Assembly: GCA_000497835.1 (NCBI GenBank)
Contig: KI547176.1
Location: 4,333-42,173 of the forward strand
Length of the DNA: 37,841 nucleotides
DNA from: a gamma proteobacterium L18
Lineage (GTDB): Bacteria > Pseudomonadota > Gammaproteobacteria > Pseudomonadales > Pseudomonadaceae
Direction of reading: 5' to 3'
The translations under genes and the position numbers were made by a program. Every line of letters begins with the position of its first letter. Positions within the stretch are counted from its first letter, which is position 1. Below, in pieces: positions 1-8,174 of this stretch. The notes under the pieces were generated by a model, which searched no databases, was not told the DNA's origin, and worked only from the letters and a program-made list of their open reading frames with translations.

Positions 1-40
1 AGAGCGCCGCGGTGTTTCAGGTACTTCGCGGCGCTCTTTT
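1..40 (+). terminator. Rho-independent terminator of an upstream gene
   Basis: A perfect 11-bp inverted repeat (AGAGCGCCGCG at 1-11, its complement at 27-37) with a 15-nt loop is followed by TTTT. It would end a plus-strand transcript that begins outside the window. What gene it serves cannot be seen. Confidence 0.75.
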
Positions 41-160
41 CGCGGGTAGAACCCGCTCCCACAGGTTGCTCAACACCATAGAATCTCCCACAGTGCATAC
101 CGCACCTGAGTTGTACACCTGCGGGAGCAAAGCTTGCTCGCGATGAGGCCAGCCGCCTCA
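40..160. repeat. REP-type repeats downstream of ligA
   Basis: Two REP-like units lie here: one with CGCGGG..CCCGCTCCCACAG around 41-64, and one with GGGAGCAAAGCTTGCTCGCG around 124-143 that runs into GATGAGGC and the ligA stop. The tail GCCGCCTCACCACAA recurs after guaD near 14300. These are typical Pseudomonas extragenic palindromes. No gene is seen in 1-166. Confidence 0.7.
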
Positions 161-166
161 CCACAA

Positions 167-2524
167 TCAGACCGTGATGCCGTGCCCTTCCAGGAAGGCG
201 ACGAACGCATCCTCGTCCAGCACCTTGATCCCCAGCTCATTAGCCTTGGTCAGTTTGGAACCAGCCCCCGGCCCCGCCACCACGCAATGGGTCTTCGCCG
301 ATACCGAGCCCGCTACCTTGGCGCCCAGGCTTTCCAGTTTCTCCTTGCCCACGTCGCGGCTCATGCGCTCCAGGCTGCCGGTCAGCACCCAGGTCTGGCC
401 GGTCAGCGGCAGACCTTCGATGACCTTTTTCTCACTGGCCCAGTGCATGCCAAAGGCTTGCAGTTGCTGCTCAACGGCCAGGGCGCGTTGGGCATTCTCC
501 GGTACCAGGAAGTACTCGCGCACCGCGTCCGCCTGCTTGGCCGCCAGGGCCTGGCGCAGGTCGATGCCGTCGGCGGCGATGATCTTGTCCAGGCTGCCCA
601 GCTTGCTCACCAGCTTCTCGGCACCGGTGGGGCCCACCGAGCTGATGTCCAGCTTGGCGATGAGCCCGGCCAGGGTGGTGCTGGCGGCGAACTCGGCGTG
701 TACGTCGCCCTGGTCCTGGGGCTCCAGGCCACGCTCCAGCAACTGGCCGATGACGGTGCGGTTGTGCGGGTCTTCGAAGAAGCTGTGAATCTCGTAGGCC
801 ACTTCCAGGCCAATGTCCGGCAGGTAGGTGAGCACCTGGGGCAAGGCCACCATGATGCGCTCCAGCGAGCCCAGCGAGCGGGCCAGCACCTTGGCGGTTT
901 CCTCGCCCACATCAGGGATGCCCAGGGCGAAGATGAAGCGCGCCAGGGTCGGGCGCTTGCTGGCGGCGATGGCTTCCAGCAGCTTGTTGCTGGACACCTC
1001 GGCGAAGCCTTCCAGGTCGACGATCTGCTCAAAGCCCAAGGTATACAGGTCGGCCGGCGAGCCGACCAGGCCCTCGTCCACCAGTTGCTCGACGCTCTTC
1101 TCGCCCAGGCCTTCGATGTCCATGGCGCGACGGGAAACAAAGTGAATGATCGCCTGCTTGAGTTGCGCACCGCAGGCCAGGCGGCCGACGCAGCGGTACA
1201 CCGCGCCTTCGCTGACGGTTTCCTTGCCCTTGCTGCGCTTGACCAGCTGCGTGCGCTCCACGTGGGAGCCGCACACCGGGCAGGTTTCCGGGATGTGCAC
1301 AGGGCGGGCATCGGCCGGGCGGCGCTCGGTGACCACTTGCATCACTTGCGGAATCACGTCACCGGCGCGGCGGATGATCACCGTGTCACCGATCATCAGG
1401 CCCAGGCGCGCCACTTCATCCATGTTGTGCAGGGTGGCATTGGCCACGGTGACGCCGGCCACTTTCACCGGCTTCAGGCGTGCCACGGGGGTAACAGCGC
1501 CGGTACGGCCCACCTGGAATTCCACGTCCAGCAGCTCGGTCAGCTCTTCCATCGCCGGGAATTTGTGGGCGATGGCCCAGCGCGGTTCACGGGCACGGAA
1601 GCCCAGTTCGCGCTGGCTGGCCAGGCTGTTGACCTTGAACACCACGCCGTCGATTTCATAGGCCAGGGCGTTGCGGCGCTCGCCGATGTCGCGGTAGTAG
1701 GCCAGGCATTCGTCGATGCCCTTGGCCAGCTTCAGCTCGCGGCTGATGGGCATGCCCCAGGTCTTGAGCCTTTCCAGGTTGCCGATGTGGGTCTCGGCGA
1801 TGTTTTCCGAGACCTGGCCCAGGCCGTAGCAGCAGAACTCCAGCGGGCGGCTGGCAGTGATCTTCGAGTCCAGTTGGCGCAGGCTGCCGGCCGCGGCGTT
1901 GCGCGGGTTGGCGAAGGTCTTGCCGCCCGCCTCCATCTGCGCTGCGTTGAGGCGCTCGAAACCGGCCTTGGACATGAACACTTCGCCGCGCACTTCCAGG
2001 GTGGCGGGCCAGCCTCGGCCGTGCAGCTTGAGCGGCACGTTGCGGATGGTCCGCACGTTGACGCTGATGTCTTCGCCGGTGGTGCCATCGCCACGGGTGG
2101 CGCCGCGCACCAGCAGACCGTCCTGGTACAGCAGGCTCACGGCCAGGCCGTCGAGCTTGGGTTCGCAGCTGTACTCCACCGCCGCACCGCCGCCGAACAG
2201 GTCGCCGACGGGCAGGTCCAGACCTTCGGTTACCCGGCGGTCGAACTCGTGCATGTCGGTTTCTTCGAAGGCGTTGCCCAGGCTGAGCATGGGGATTTCA
2301 TGGCGCACCTGGCTGAACGCAGTCAGGGCGGCATTGCCCACGCGCTGGGTGGGCGAGTCGGCGGTCACCAGCTCCGGGTGCTCGGCTTCCAGCGCCTTGA
2401 GTTCGCGGAACAGGCGGTCGTATTCGGCGTCCGGGATGCTCGGCTCGTCGAGTACGTGGTAGCGGTAGTTGTGCTGGTCCAGTTCGGCGCGCAGCTCGAG
2501 GATCCGGGTGTTGGCGGCGGTCAT
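167..2524 (-). CDS. ligA: NAD+-dependent DNA ligase LigA
   Basis: Seals 3'-OH/5'-phosphate nicks in duplex DNA during replication and repair, using NAD+ as the AMP donor. The 785-residue product has the Ia/adenylation domain with the nucleophile lysine in KLDG (K123), an OB fold, a four-cysteine zinc finger (C415, C418, C445, C451), helix-hairpin-helix repeats, and a C-terminal BRCT domain (about 705-785, ending EGHGITV). It is longer than the 671-residue E. coli enzyme because of insertions such as the glycine-rich stretch just before KLDG, as usual in pseudomonads. The start at MTAANTR is chosen by similarity. An in-frame ATG eight codons upstream lies inside the zipA terminator and is unlikely. 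It is the last gene of the smc-zipA-ligA block. Identification is secure. Confidence 0.97.
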   Translation of the reverse strand: MTAANTRILELRAELDQHNYRYHVLDEPSIPDAEYDRLFRELKALEAEHPELVTADSPTQRVGNAALTAFSQVRHEIPMLSLGNAFEETDMHEFDRRVTEGLDLPVGDLFGGGAAVEYSCEPKLDGLAVSLLYQDGLLVRGATRGDGTTGEDISVNVRTIRNVPLKLHGRGWPATLEVRGEVFMSKAGFERLNAAQMEAGGKTFANPRNAAAGSLRQLDSKITASRPLEFCCYGLGQVSENIAETHIGNLERLKTWGMPISRELKLAKGIDECLAYYRDIGERRNALAYEIDGVVFKVNSLASQRELGFRAREPRWAIAHKFPAMEELTELLDVEFQVGRTGAVTPVARLKPVKVAGVTVANATLHNMDEVARLGLMIGDTVIIRRAGDVIPQVMQVVTERRPADARPVHIPETCPVCGSHVERTQLVKRSKGKETVSEGAVYRCVGRLACGAQLKQAIIHFVSRRAMDIEGLGEKSVEQLVDEGLVGSPADLYTLGFEQIVDLEGFAEVSSNKLLEAIAASKRPTLARFIFALGIPDVGEETAKVLARSLGSLERIMVALPQVLTYLPDIGLEVAYEIHSFFEDPHNRTVIGQLLERGLEPQDQGDVHAEFAASTTLAGLIAKLDISSVGPTGAEKLVSKLGSLDKIIAADGIDLRQALAAKQADAVREYFLVPENAQRALAVEQQLQAFGMHWASEKKVIEGLPLTGQTWVLTGSLERMSRDVGKEKLESLGAKVAGSVSAKTHCVVAGPGAGSKLTKANELGIKVLDEDAFVAFLEGHGITV

Positions 2525-2546
2525 GTGCTGTGTTCTCGTATAAAGC

Positions 2547-2569
2547 AAAAGAGCAGCCGGGGCTGCTCT
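2547..2569 (-). terminator. Rho-independent terminator between zipA and ligA
   Basis: Read on the minus strand, arms AGAGCAGCC and GGCTGCTCT (2550-2558 and 2561-2569) with a 2-nt loop are followed by TTTTG. It sits 25 bp before the ligA start. Read-through or a very close promoter must therefore supply ligA transcripts. Confidence 0.7.
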
Positions 2570-2602
2570 CTATAGTGTTTGGCGATGATGTTGAGGTGAC
2601 TG

Positions 2603-2676
2603 CTTCGCGGGCAGAGCCCGCTCCCACAAAGGCACTGAGCACCTGTTGCCTGTGGGAGCGGGCTCTGCCCGCGAAG
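2603..2676. repeat. REPIN (inverted REP pair) downstream of zipA
   Basis: Perfect 26-bp inverted arms at 2603-2628 and 2651-2676, with the core CGGGCAGAGCCCGCTCCCAC and a 22-bp spacer. The same REP sequence recurs at 33743-33834, where it runs into hyi. Confidence 0.85.
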
Positions 2677-2691
2677 GGCGCACCACCGATC

Positions 2692-3582
2692 TCAACGCTT
2701 CTGCGTCAACGCCCGACGTTCAAATTCGACAATCCGCTGACGGTAGTGTTCGATGGTCTGGGCGGTCAGCACGCTGCGCTGGTCGTCTTTCAATTCGCCA
2801 TCCAGTTCGTGCGCCAGCTTGCGGGCCGCGGCGACCATGACGTCGAAGGCCTGCTTGGGGTGGCGCGGGCCTGGCAGGCCCAGGAAGAAGCTGACGGCGC
2901 GGGTGCTGAAGTGGTCGATGTCGTCCAGGTCGAAGATGCCAGGCTTGACGGCATTGGCCATGGAGAACAGCACTTCGCCGTTGCCGGCCATGCTTTCGTG
3001 ACGGTGGAAGATGTCCATTTCGCCGAAGCGCAGGCCGCTTTCCAAAATGTTCTGCAGCAGCGCCGGGCCCTTGAAGCCGCCTTCGGAACGCGAGATCACG
3101 CTGATCACCAGCACTTCTTCGGCTTGCGGCACGTCGCGGTGCTCGGCCGGCGCGGTGCCGGCGGCGGTGAAGGCCGGGGCCTTGTCTTCCGGGAAATCGT
3201 CGTCACGGGCGCTGAACAGGCTTGGCTGCGCAGGCTCCAGGGCCAGGTCGCCCTGGGTGGATTCGGCGGCCACGCGCTCACGTTCACGCTCGCGCTCCTG
3301 CTTCTTGTTGCGCTTGCTTGCCACTGGCTCACGCGCAGGGGCGCTCATGGACGGCAGGTCGTGCTCGTCCAGCGATGGCTCCTTGTGCTCTTCTTCCAGC
3401 ACCCGCGACGGGCCCAGCACTTCCGCGCTGTGCTCTTCGTCCGGCAGGTTGGAGAAGCTGCGGTCGAGCCTGAATTTCAACTTGCCCTTGCCGCCGCGCA
3501 TGCGGCGCCAGCCGTCGAAGAGAATACCGGCGATGACAATTACGCCGATGACGATCAGCCACTCGCGCAGACCGATTTCCAT
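2692..3582 (-). CDS. zipA: Cell division protein ZipA
   Basis: Anchors FtsZ protofilaments to the inner membrane at the division site. The 296-residue protein starts MEIGLREW with a single membrane segment (about 5-22). A basic and then charged linker rich in E/R and Q follows, including a run of repeated ER residues near 100. The C-terminal FtsZ-binding domain spans about 155-290 (VISRSEGGFKGPALLQ, then ILESGLRFGEMDIFHRH). A Shine-Dalgarno AGGA precedes the ATG on the minus strand. It lies 206 bp downstream of smc and is separated from it by a hairpin terminator and a promoter candidate. Placement between smc and ligA is the standard Pseudomonas order. Confidence 0.96.
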   Translation of the reverse strand: MEIGLREWLIVIGVIVIAGILFDGWRRMRGGKGKLKFRLDRSFSNLPDEEHSAEVLGPSRVLEEEHKEPSLDEHDLPSMSAPAREPVASKRNKKQERERERERVAAESTQGDLALEPAQPSLFSARDDDFPEDKAPAFTAAGTAPAEHRDVPQAEEVLVISVISRSEGGFKGPALLQNILESGLRFGEMDIFHRHESMAGNGEVLFSMANAVKPGIFDLDDIDHFSTRAVSFFLGLPGPRHPKQAFDVMVAAARKLAHELDGELKDDQRSVLTAQTIEHYRQRIVEFERRALTQKR

Positions 3583-3611
3583 TTAATCCTGTGCCTCTAT
3601 AAAAAATGCTG

Positions 3612-3638
3612 AAAAATAAAGGGCTTGAACCCCCTTTA
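3612..3638 (-). terminator. Rho-independent terminator between smc and zipA
   Basis: On the minus strand TAAAGGG (3632-3638) pairs with CCCTTTA (3617-3623) around a short loop and is followed by TTTTT. It lies only about 30 bp before the zipA ATG. It is therefore also inside the leader of any zipA transcript started at the promoter candidate at 3691-3719. Confidence 0.7.
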
Positions 3639-3690
3639 AGACGTGGCGCCAACTCTATGTTCTGACAGGCGTTTTCCCCACGCGTACGAA

Positions 3691-3719
3691 AATATGTCCA
3701 ATAAACTAGCACGACCCAA
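3691..3719 (-). promoter_or_regulatory. Candidate sigma-70 promoter for zipA
   Basis: Minus-strand TTGGGT (3714-3719), a 17-bp spacer and CATATT (3691-3696) resemble a -35/-10 pair. Transcription would begin about 100 nt before zipA and cross the terminator hairpin at 3612-3638. This is a motif-based inference. Confidence 0.4.
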
Positions 3720-3788
3720 GATAACTTTACACCGTCTGTCGCAGCAGATACGCCAATTAAGTGCAAGCGGTCCAAATTCGCTTGCCAC

Positions 3789-6700
3789 TCAGGCGTCGAC
3801 CATCGCCATCGCCTCCTCTACGTCCACCGCTACCAGCCGCGAGCAGCCTGGCTCGTGCATGGTCACGCCCATCAACTGATCGGCCATTTCCATGGCAATC
3901 TTGTTGTGGGTGATGTAGATGAATTGCACCGTTTGGGACATTTCCTTCACCAAACGTGCGTAGCGTCCTACGTTAGCGTCATCCAGCGGCGCGTCAACTT
4001 CGTCGAGCATGCAGAACGGCGCCGGGTTCAGTTGAAAGATGGAAAATACCAGGGCCAGGGCCGTCAGGGCTTTTTCTCCACCAGAGAGCAAATGAATGGT
4101 GCTGTTCTTCTTGCCCGGGGGGCGCGCCATGATTGTCACCCCTGTATCGAGTAAATCTTCGCCCGTCAGTTCCAAGTAAGCGCTGCCGCCACCGAAAACT
4201 TTTGGGAACAAGGCCTGCAAACCGCCGTTTATCTGATCAAAGGTATCTTTGAAGCGGTTGCGGGTTTCCTTGTCGATCTTGCGGATGACGTTTTCCAGGG
4301 TGTCCAGGGCTTCGACCAGGTCGTCGTTCTGGGCATCCAGGTAGCGCTTGCGCTCGGACTGTTGCTGGTATTCGTCGATGGCCGCCAGGTTGATGGCGCC
4401 CAGGCGCTGGATGCGGCCGTTGATGCGCTCCAGCTCTTCCTCGGCCTCTTTCTCATTGGCCAGGGCGTCGAGGGTGGCGATCACGCCTTGCAGGTCGTAG
4501 CCATCCTCGTGCAATTGTTCTTGCAGGGCGGTGCGCTTGACGCTCAGGCCCTGCCATTCCATGCGGTGCTGTTCCAGCTGGCCGCGGATCATCTGCGACT
4601 GCTGCTCGGCCTGGGTGCGGCGCTTCTCGGCGTCGCGCAGTTCGCTGTCGGCGTCTTCCAGGGCCATTTTTGCCTGGCGCATTTCCTCGTCGACGGCCAT
4701 ACGCCGTTCCAACAGTTCTTCGAGCTTGAGGCGCAGCTCTTCCAGCGGCGCCTCGCCCTCCTCCAGGTTCAGCGACAATTGCTCGCGCTTCTCGGTCAGG
4801 CGCTCGGCCTGCATTTCCAGGCGCTCCAGGGCCTGGCGGGTGGAATCGTGCTGGGCGCGCAGCGAGCCCAGGCGCACGGCCAACTGGTGGGCGTGATCCT
4901 TGTGCTGGCGGGCGTCGTGGCGCACCTGATCGAGGCGTTCGCGCAGGCTGTCGCGCTGGGCCATCAGCAGTTCGCGCTGTTCGGTGTCCTGGGCCATGGC
5001 GTCGAGGGCGTCCTGCAGGTGCAGGCGCGACTCGCCCAGCTCCTCGCTTTCCAGGGCGCGCTGCTCGGCCAGTTCGGCCAACTCTTCGTCCAGGCGGCGA
5101 CGGCGCAGGGCCAATTGCTCGGCCTTGGCACGGCCGGCCGACAGGCGCGCCTTGAGCTCGCCCTGCTGGCGCGCTTCTTCGGCCAGTTGGCGGCGCACCT
5201 GCTCGCGGGACTCTTCCTGTTGCACCTGTTGTTCGCGCAGGTGCTCCAGGCGTTCGTCCAGGGCCGCCAGGGCCGCCTCGCGCTCGTCGCGCTCAAGGCC
5301 CAGGTTTTCCAGCTCCTGACCACGGGCCAGCACGCTGCCCTGGGCATCGCTGGCGCGGCTGACGCGCAAGAAGTGCCGGCCTACCCAGTAGCCATCGCGG
5401 CTGATCAGGCTTTGGCCCGGCTGCAATTGCGCGCGGCCGGCCAAGGCCTGGTCCAGGGTTTCCACCGGGCGCACCTGGCCCAGCCAGGGGCTGAGGTCGA
5501 CGCGGCTGTCGACCTTGTCCAGCAGGCTACCGGCCAGGCTCGGCGCCGCGCCCGCGCTGCTGAGCAGGCGCAGGTCGCCCTGCTCGAAGGCGTCCAGGGC
5601 CAGGCCGTTGAAATCGTCCACCAATACCGCTTGCAGGTCGGCGCCCAGTACGGTTTCCACCGCCTGCTCCCAACCGGCTTCCACGCGCATGCCTTCGGCC
5701 AGGCGCGGGCGTTGGTCCAGGTGCTGCTCGCGCAGCCATTCGGCGGTGCCGGTGCCCGGGTCGAGGGCGGCTTGTTGCAGGGCCTCCAGGGACGCCAGGC
5801 GACCGTTGAGTCGTTGCAGTTCGCCTTGGGCCTGCTGCTGTTCGCGGGTGGCCTGCTGCAACTGCTCGCGCACCTGCTCCAGGCGCTCCACCTGCTGGGC
5901 TTCACCGGCCTGCAGTTCTTCGATCAGCATGTCGCTGGCGGCCAGTTGCTCGCCCAGCTCCAGGATGGCCGCATCTTCCGGGTCGGCGGCCAGTTGCGTG
6001 CGTTCTTCGCTGAGGCGGCGCTGACGCTCGCCCAGGCGCTCCATGGACTGGTCCAGTTGCTGGATGCGCGACTGCTGCACCTCGGCCTGCCGGCGCGGCT
6101 CGGCAGAGCGGGTGTTGAAGCTGTCCCACTGCTCCTGCCAGCCGTGCATGGTGGCTTCGGATTCTTCCAGGGCGGCGGCGGCCTCTTCAGCGGCGGCGCT
6201 GGTCATTTCCTGTTCGGGGGCGAGCATTTCCAGTTCTTCACCCAGGGTGGCCAGCAAGGTGCGGTCGTGGCCCAGGTGCGATTCGGTTTCCTGCCGCGAG
6301 CGCTCGGCTTCGCGCAAGTCGTCCTGCAACTGGCGCAGGCGCTGCTGGCCGTGCTGGATGTTCTGCTCGACGCGGGCGATGTCGCCACCCACGGAGTAAA
6401 AGCGCCCCTGCACCAGATTGAAGCGTTCGGACAGGTCGTGATGGCCGTCGCGCAGGCGCTCGATGGCCGCGTCGGCGTTGCGCTGCTCGGCCACCAGGGC
6501 CTCGAAGCTGACTTCCTGGGTGCCGATGATCGCTTCGCGCTGGGCCACCTGCTCGTTCAGGGCCTGCCAGCGCAGGGCCGACAGTTGCGCCTTGAGCTGA
6601 CGCTCCTCGGCCTTGTATTCCTGATACTTCTCGGCGGCCTGGGCCTGGCGGTGCAGGCGTTCGAGCTGGCGTTCCAGCTCTTCGCGCAGGTCGGTCAGGC

Positions 6701-7277
6701 GCTCCAGGTTTTCGTGGGTGCGGCGAATGCGGTTCTCGGTTTCGCGGCGGCGCTCCTTGTACTTGGAGATGCCCGCGGCTTCCTCGATAAAGTTGCGCAA
6801 ATCCTCGGGCTTGGCCTCGATCAGCTTGCTGATCATGCCCTGCTCGATGATGGAATAGCTGCGCGGCCCCAGGCCGGTGCCCAGGAAGATGTCGGTGATG
6901 TCCTTGCGGCGGCACTTGGTGCCGTTCAGGTAGTAGGTGTTCTGGCTGTCGCGGGTCACTTTGCGGCGGATGGAAATTTCCGCGTAGGCGGCGTATTCGC
7001 CCACCAGGGTGCTGTCGCTGTTGTCGAACACCAGTTCGATACTGGCCTGGCTCACCGGCTTGCGGCTGGTGGAGCCGTTGAAGATGACGTCGGTCATCGA
7101 CTCGCCGCGCAGGTTCTTGGCCGAGCTTTCGCCCATTACCCAGCGCACGGCGTCGATGATGTTGGACTTGCCACAGCCGTTGGGGCCGACAACGGCCGCC
7201 ATGTTGCTGGGGAAGTTCACGGTGGTGGGGTCGACGAACGACTTGAACCCCGCCAGCTTGATGCACTTGAGGCGCAT
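3789..7277 (-). CDS. smc: Chromosome partition protein Smc
   Basis: SMC ATPase that compacts and segregates the chromosome. The 1162-residue product has the N-terminal ATPase half with Walker A GPNGCGKS (31-38) and two long coiled-coil arms rich in E, Q, R and L. A hinge at roughly 520-640 separates the arms. The C-terminal half carries the ABC signature LSGGEKAL (from 1064) and Walker B leading into LDEVDAPLDD (about 1092-1100). The start MRLKCIKLAGFKSF is the family N terminus; upstream in-frame codons belong to the tail region of the GntR gene. It begins 2 bp after the stop of that GntR gene (TGA-cc-ATG), so the two are probably co-transcribed and translationally coupled. Confidence 0.97.
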   Translation of the reverse strand: MRLKCIKLAGFKSFVDPTTVNFPSNMAAVVGPNGCGKSNIIDAVRWVMGESSAKNLRGESMTDVIFNGSTSRKPVSQASIELVFDNSDSTLVGEYAAYAEISIRRKVTRDSQNTYYLNGTKCRRKDITDIFLGTGLGPRSYSIIEQGMISKLIEAKPEDLRNFIEEAAGISKYKERRRETENRIRRTHENLERLTDLREELERQLERLHRQAQAAEKYQEYKAEERQLKAQLSALRWQALNEQVAQREAIIGTQEVSFEALVAEQRNADAAIERLRDGHHDLSERFNLVQGRFYSVGGDIARVEQNIQHGQQRLRQLQDDLREAERSRQETESHLGHDRTLLATLGEELEMLAPEQEMTSAAAEEAAAALEESEATMHGWQEQWDSFNTRSAEPRRQAEVQQSRIQQLDQSMERLGERQRRLSEERTQLAADPEDAAILELGEQLAASDMLIEELQAGEAQQVERLEQVREQLQQATREQQQAQGELQRLNGRLASLEALQQAALDPGTGTAEWLREQHLDQRPRLAEGMRVEAGWEQAVETVLGADLQAVLVDDFNGLALDAFEQGDLRLLSSAGAAPSLAGSLLDKVDSRVDLSPWLGQVRPVETLDQALAGRAQLQPGQSLISRDGYWVGRHFLRVSRASDAQGSVLARGQELENLGLERDEREAALAALDERLEHLREQQVQQEESREQVRRQLAEEARQQGELKARLSAGRAKAEQLALRRRRLDEELAELAEQRALESEELGESRLHLQDALDAMAQDTEQRELLMAQRDSLRERLDQVRHDARQHKDHAHQLAVRLGSLRAQHDSTRQALERLEMQAERLTEKREQLSLNLEEGEAPLEELRLKLEELLERRMAVDEEMRQAKMALEDADSELRDAEKRRTQAEQQSQMIRGQLEQHRMEWQGLSVKRTALQEQLHEDGYDLQGVIATLDALANEKEAEEELERINGRIQRLGAINLAAIDEYQQQSERKRYLDAQNDDLVEALDTLENVIRKIDKETRNRFKDTFDQINGGLQALFPKVFGGGSAYLELTGEDLLDTGVTIMARPPGKKNSTIHLLSGGEKALTALALVFSIFQLNPAPFCMLDEVDAPLDDANVGRYARLVKEMSQTVQFIYITHNKIAMEMADQLMGVTMHEPGCSRLVAVDVEEAMAMVDA

Positions 7278-7279
7278 GG

Positions 7280-7939
7280 TCAGCCTGCCGCCAGCGCGGC
7301 CAGCACCAACTGGCAACTGCGCTGGGTGTAGTCACCCAACACCGTGCGAATGCGCGGCAGGTCGCGGGCCACCACGGCCTGCAACAAGCTGTCGAACAGC
7401 GCCAGGTATTCGTTCATGGTGGCCTTGCGCTGGTCCAGCGCCAGGTAATAGGTGCGGCTCATGGCCGGCTGCAGGTTCTCGACGGTTTCCTGCAGGTACG
7501 GGTTGTCGGCGAACGGGTAGGCGGCGCGCATCACGTTGAAGCTGTCTTCCACGAAGGCCTTGATGTCCTGGCGCGCCAGGCTCTCGCCCAGGCGCTGCTG
7601 GATGGCCAGGAACGGCGCCAGGTCCGCCTGGGTCTGCCAGCGCACGGCCACGGCGTTGCCGAGCAGGATATACATCTCGCTCATCAATGCGCACAGGCTC
7701 TGCACCTTATGGGGGCTGAGTTCGGTCACGTGTGCACCGCGACGCGGCAGGATCGCGATCAGGTGGCGGCGCTCCAGGATCAGCAGCGCTTCGCGCACCG
7801 ACCCACGGCTGACATTGAGGGCCGCGGTGACCTTCTGTTCCTGGATGCGCTCACCGGGGGCGAGTTCGCCCTGAATGATGCGTTCGGCCAGGTAATCGGC
7901 GATTTGCTCGGAGAGGCTGTCCGGCGCCTTGAACGTCAT
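7280..7939 (-). CDS. GntR-family (FadR/VanR type) transcriptional regulator
   Basis: A 219-residue DNA-binding regulator. Residues about 8-75 form a GntR winged helix-turn-helix (ADYLAERIIQGELAPGERI, then VSRGSVREALLILERR and PRRGAHV). Residues about 85-215 form an all-helical FCD-like ligand domain. The histidines that usually bind metal in FCD domains are not seen: FN replaces FH near residue 133, and the later EH and H positions are also absent. A good ribosome site (AAGGA) precedes the ATG. It is divergent from xdhA across 235 bp and sits 2 bp before smc. Control of xdhA is inferred from the arrangement; the effector is unknown. Confidence 0.88.
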   Translation of the reverse strand: MTFKAPDSLSEQIADYLAERIIQGELAPGERIQEQKVTAALNVSRGSVREALLILERRHLIAILPRRGAHVTELSPHKVQSLCALMSEMYILLGNAVAVRWQTQADLAPFLAIQQRLGESLARQDIKAFVEDSFNVMRAAYPFADNPYLQETVENLQPAMSRTYYLALDQRKATMNEYLALFDSLLQAVVARDLPRIRTVLGDYTQRSCQLVLAALAAG

Positions 7940-8075
7940 GGTTGTCCTTCAAACTCTTCAAACATGGCAAGCGGCGAAGTGTAGCGCACTTGCCCCCTGG
8001 AAACGCAGAGGGGGATATGGCCTTTTGGCATGGAATAAGCAAATAAATCGACCAGGCACCCGCTCGCCTGAAATC

Positions 8076-8091
8076 CTGACTTTCGAGTCAG
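8076..8091. promoter_or_regulatory. Palindromic operator candidate upstream of xdhA
   Basis: A perfect palindrome, CTGACT-TTCG-AGTCAG, lies just upstream of the xdhA -35. A third copy of the half-site (AAGTCAG) occurs at 8108-8114 between -35 and -10. This fits a repressor or activator site for the adjacent divergent GntR protein, which is an inference from position. Confidence 0.45.
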
Positions 8092-8098
8092 AAAAGTG

Positions 8099-8126
8099 TT
8101 GACCGCAAAGTCAGAACTGCTAAATT
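8099..8126 (+). promoter_or_regulatory. Candidate sigma-70 promoter of the xdhABC-guaD operon
   Basis: TTGACC (8099-8104), a 16-bp spacer and TAAATT (8121-8126). The -35 is part of a wide inverted repeat, GTTGACC at 8098-8104 with GGTCAAC at 8139-8145. Confidence 0.5.
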
Positions 8127-8142
8127 CAAAGCATCGTCGGTC

Positions 8143-8150
8143 AACAACAA
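8143..8150 (+). promoter_or_regulatory. Hfq/Crc-type CA motif in the xdhA leader
   Basis: AACAACAA, followed by TAA, lies about 25 nt before the GTG start codon. In Pseudomonas, Hfq with Crc binds AAnAAnAA sequences near ribosome sites and blocks translation on preferred carbon sources. Function here is inferred from the motif. Confidence 0.45.
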
Positions 8151-8174
8151 TAAATGCGTCAGTGAGGCCTTTCC

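Larger units (their letters stand above)
7940..8174. other. Divergent promoter region between the GntR gene and xdhA
   Basis: This 235-bp region holds the xdhA promoter, palindromic operator candidates and an A-rich leader motif, annotated separately. Facing the GntR gene, CTACACT at about 7979-7985 (minus strand) is a plausible -10, but no convincing -35 is seen. The TTGTATACAA palindrome found elsewhere in the window is absent. Confidence 0.5.

Noticed and set aside
111..120. TTGTACACCT near the window start as a seventh GntR operator
   Set aside because: Only one half-site matches and it lies between REP units at the 3' end of ligA, away from any promoter.
4362..7331. Very long open frame antisense to smc (and similar ones opposite ligA and the gcl-hyi region)
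   Set aside because: High GC codon bias leaves the antisense frame open. The products are low-complexity, rich in L, A, Q, H and G, and match no family, while the sense genes are secure.
8025..8041. TTGGCATGGAATAAGCA upstream of xdhA as a sigma-54 promoter
   Set aside because: GG-N10-GC spacing is right, but the -12 element reads AAGCA rather than TTGCA and a better sigma-70 pair lies closer to the gene.
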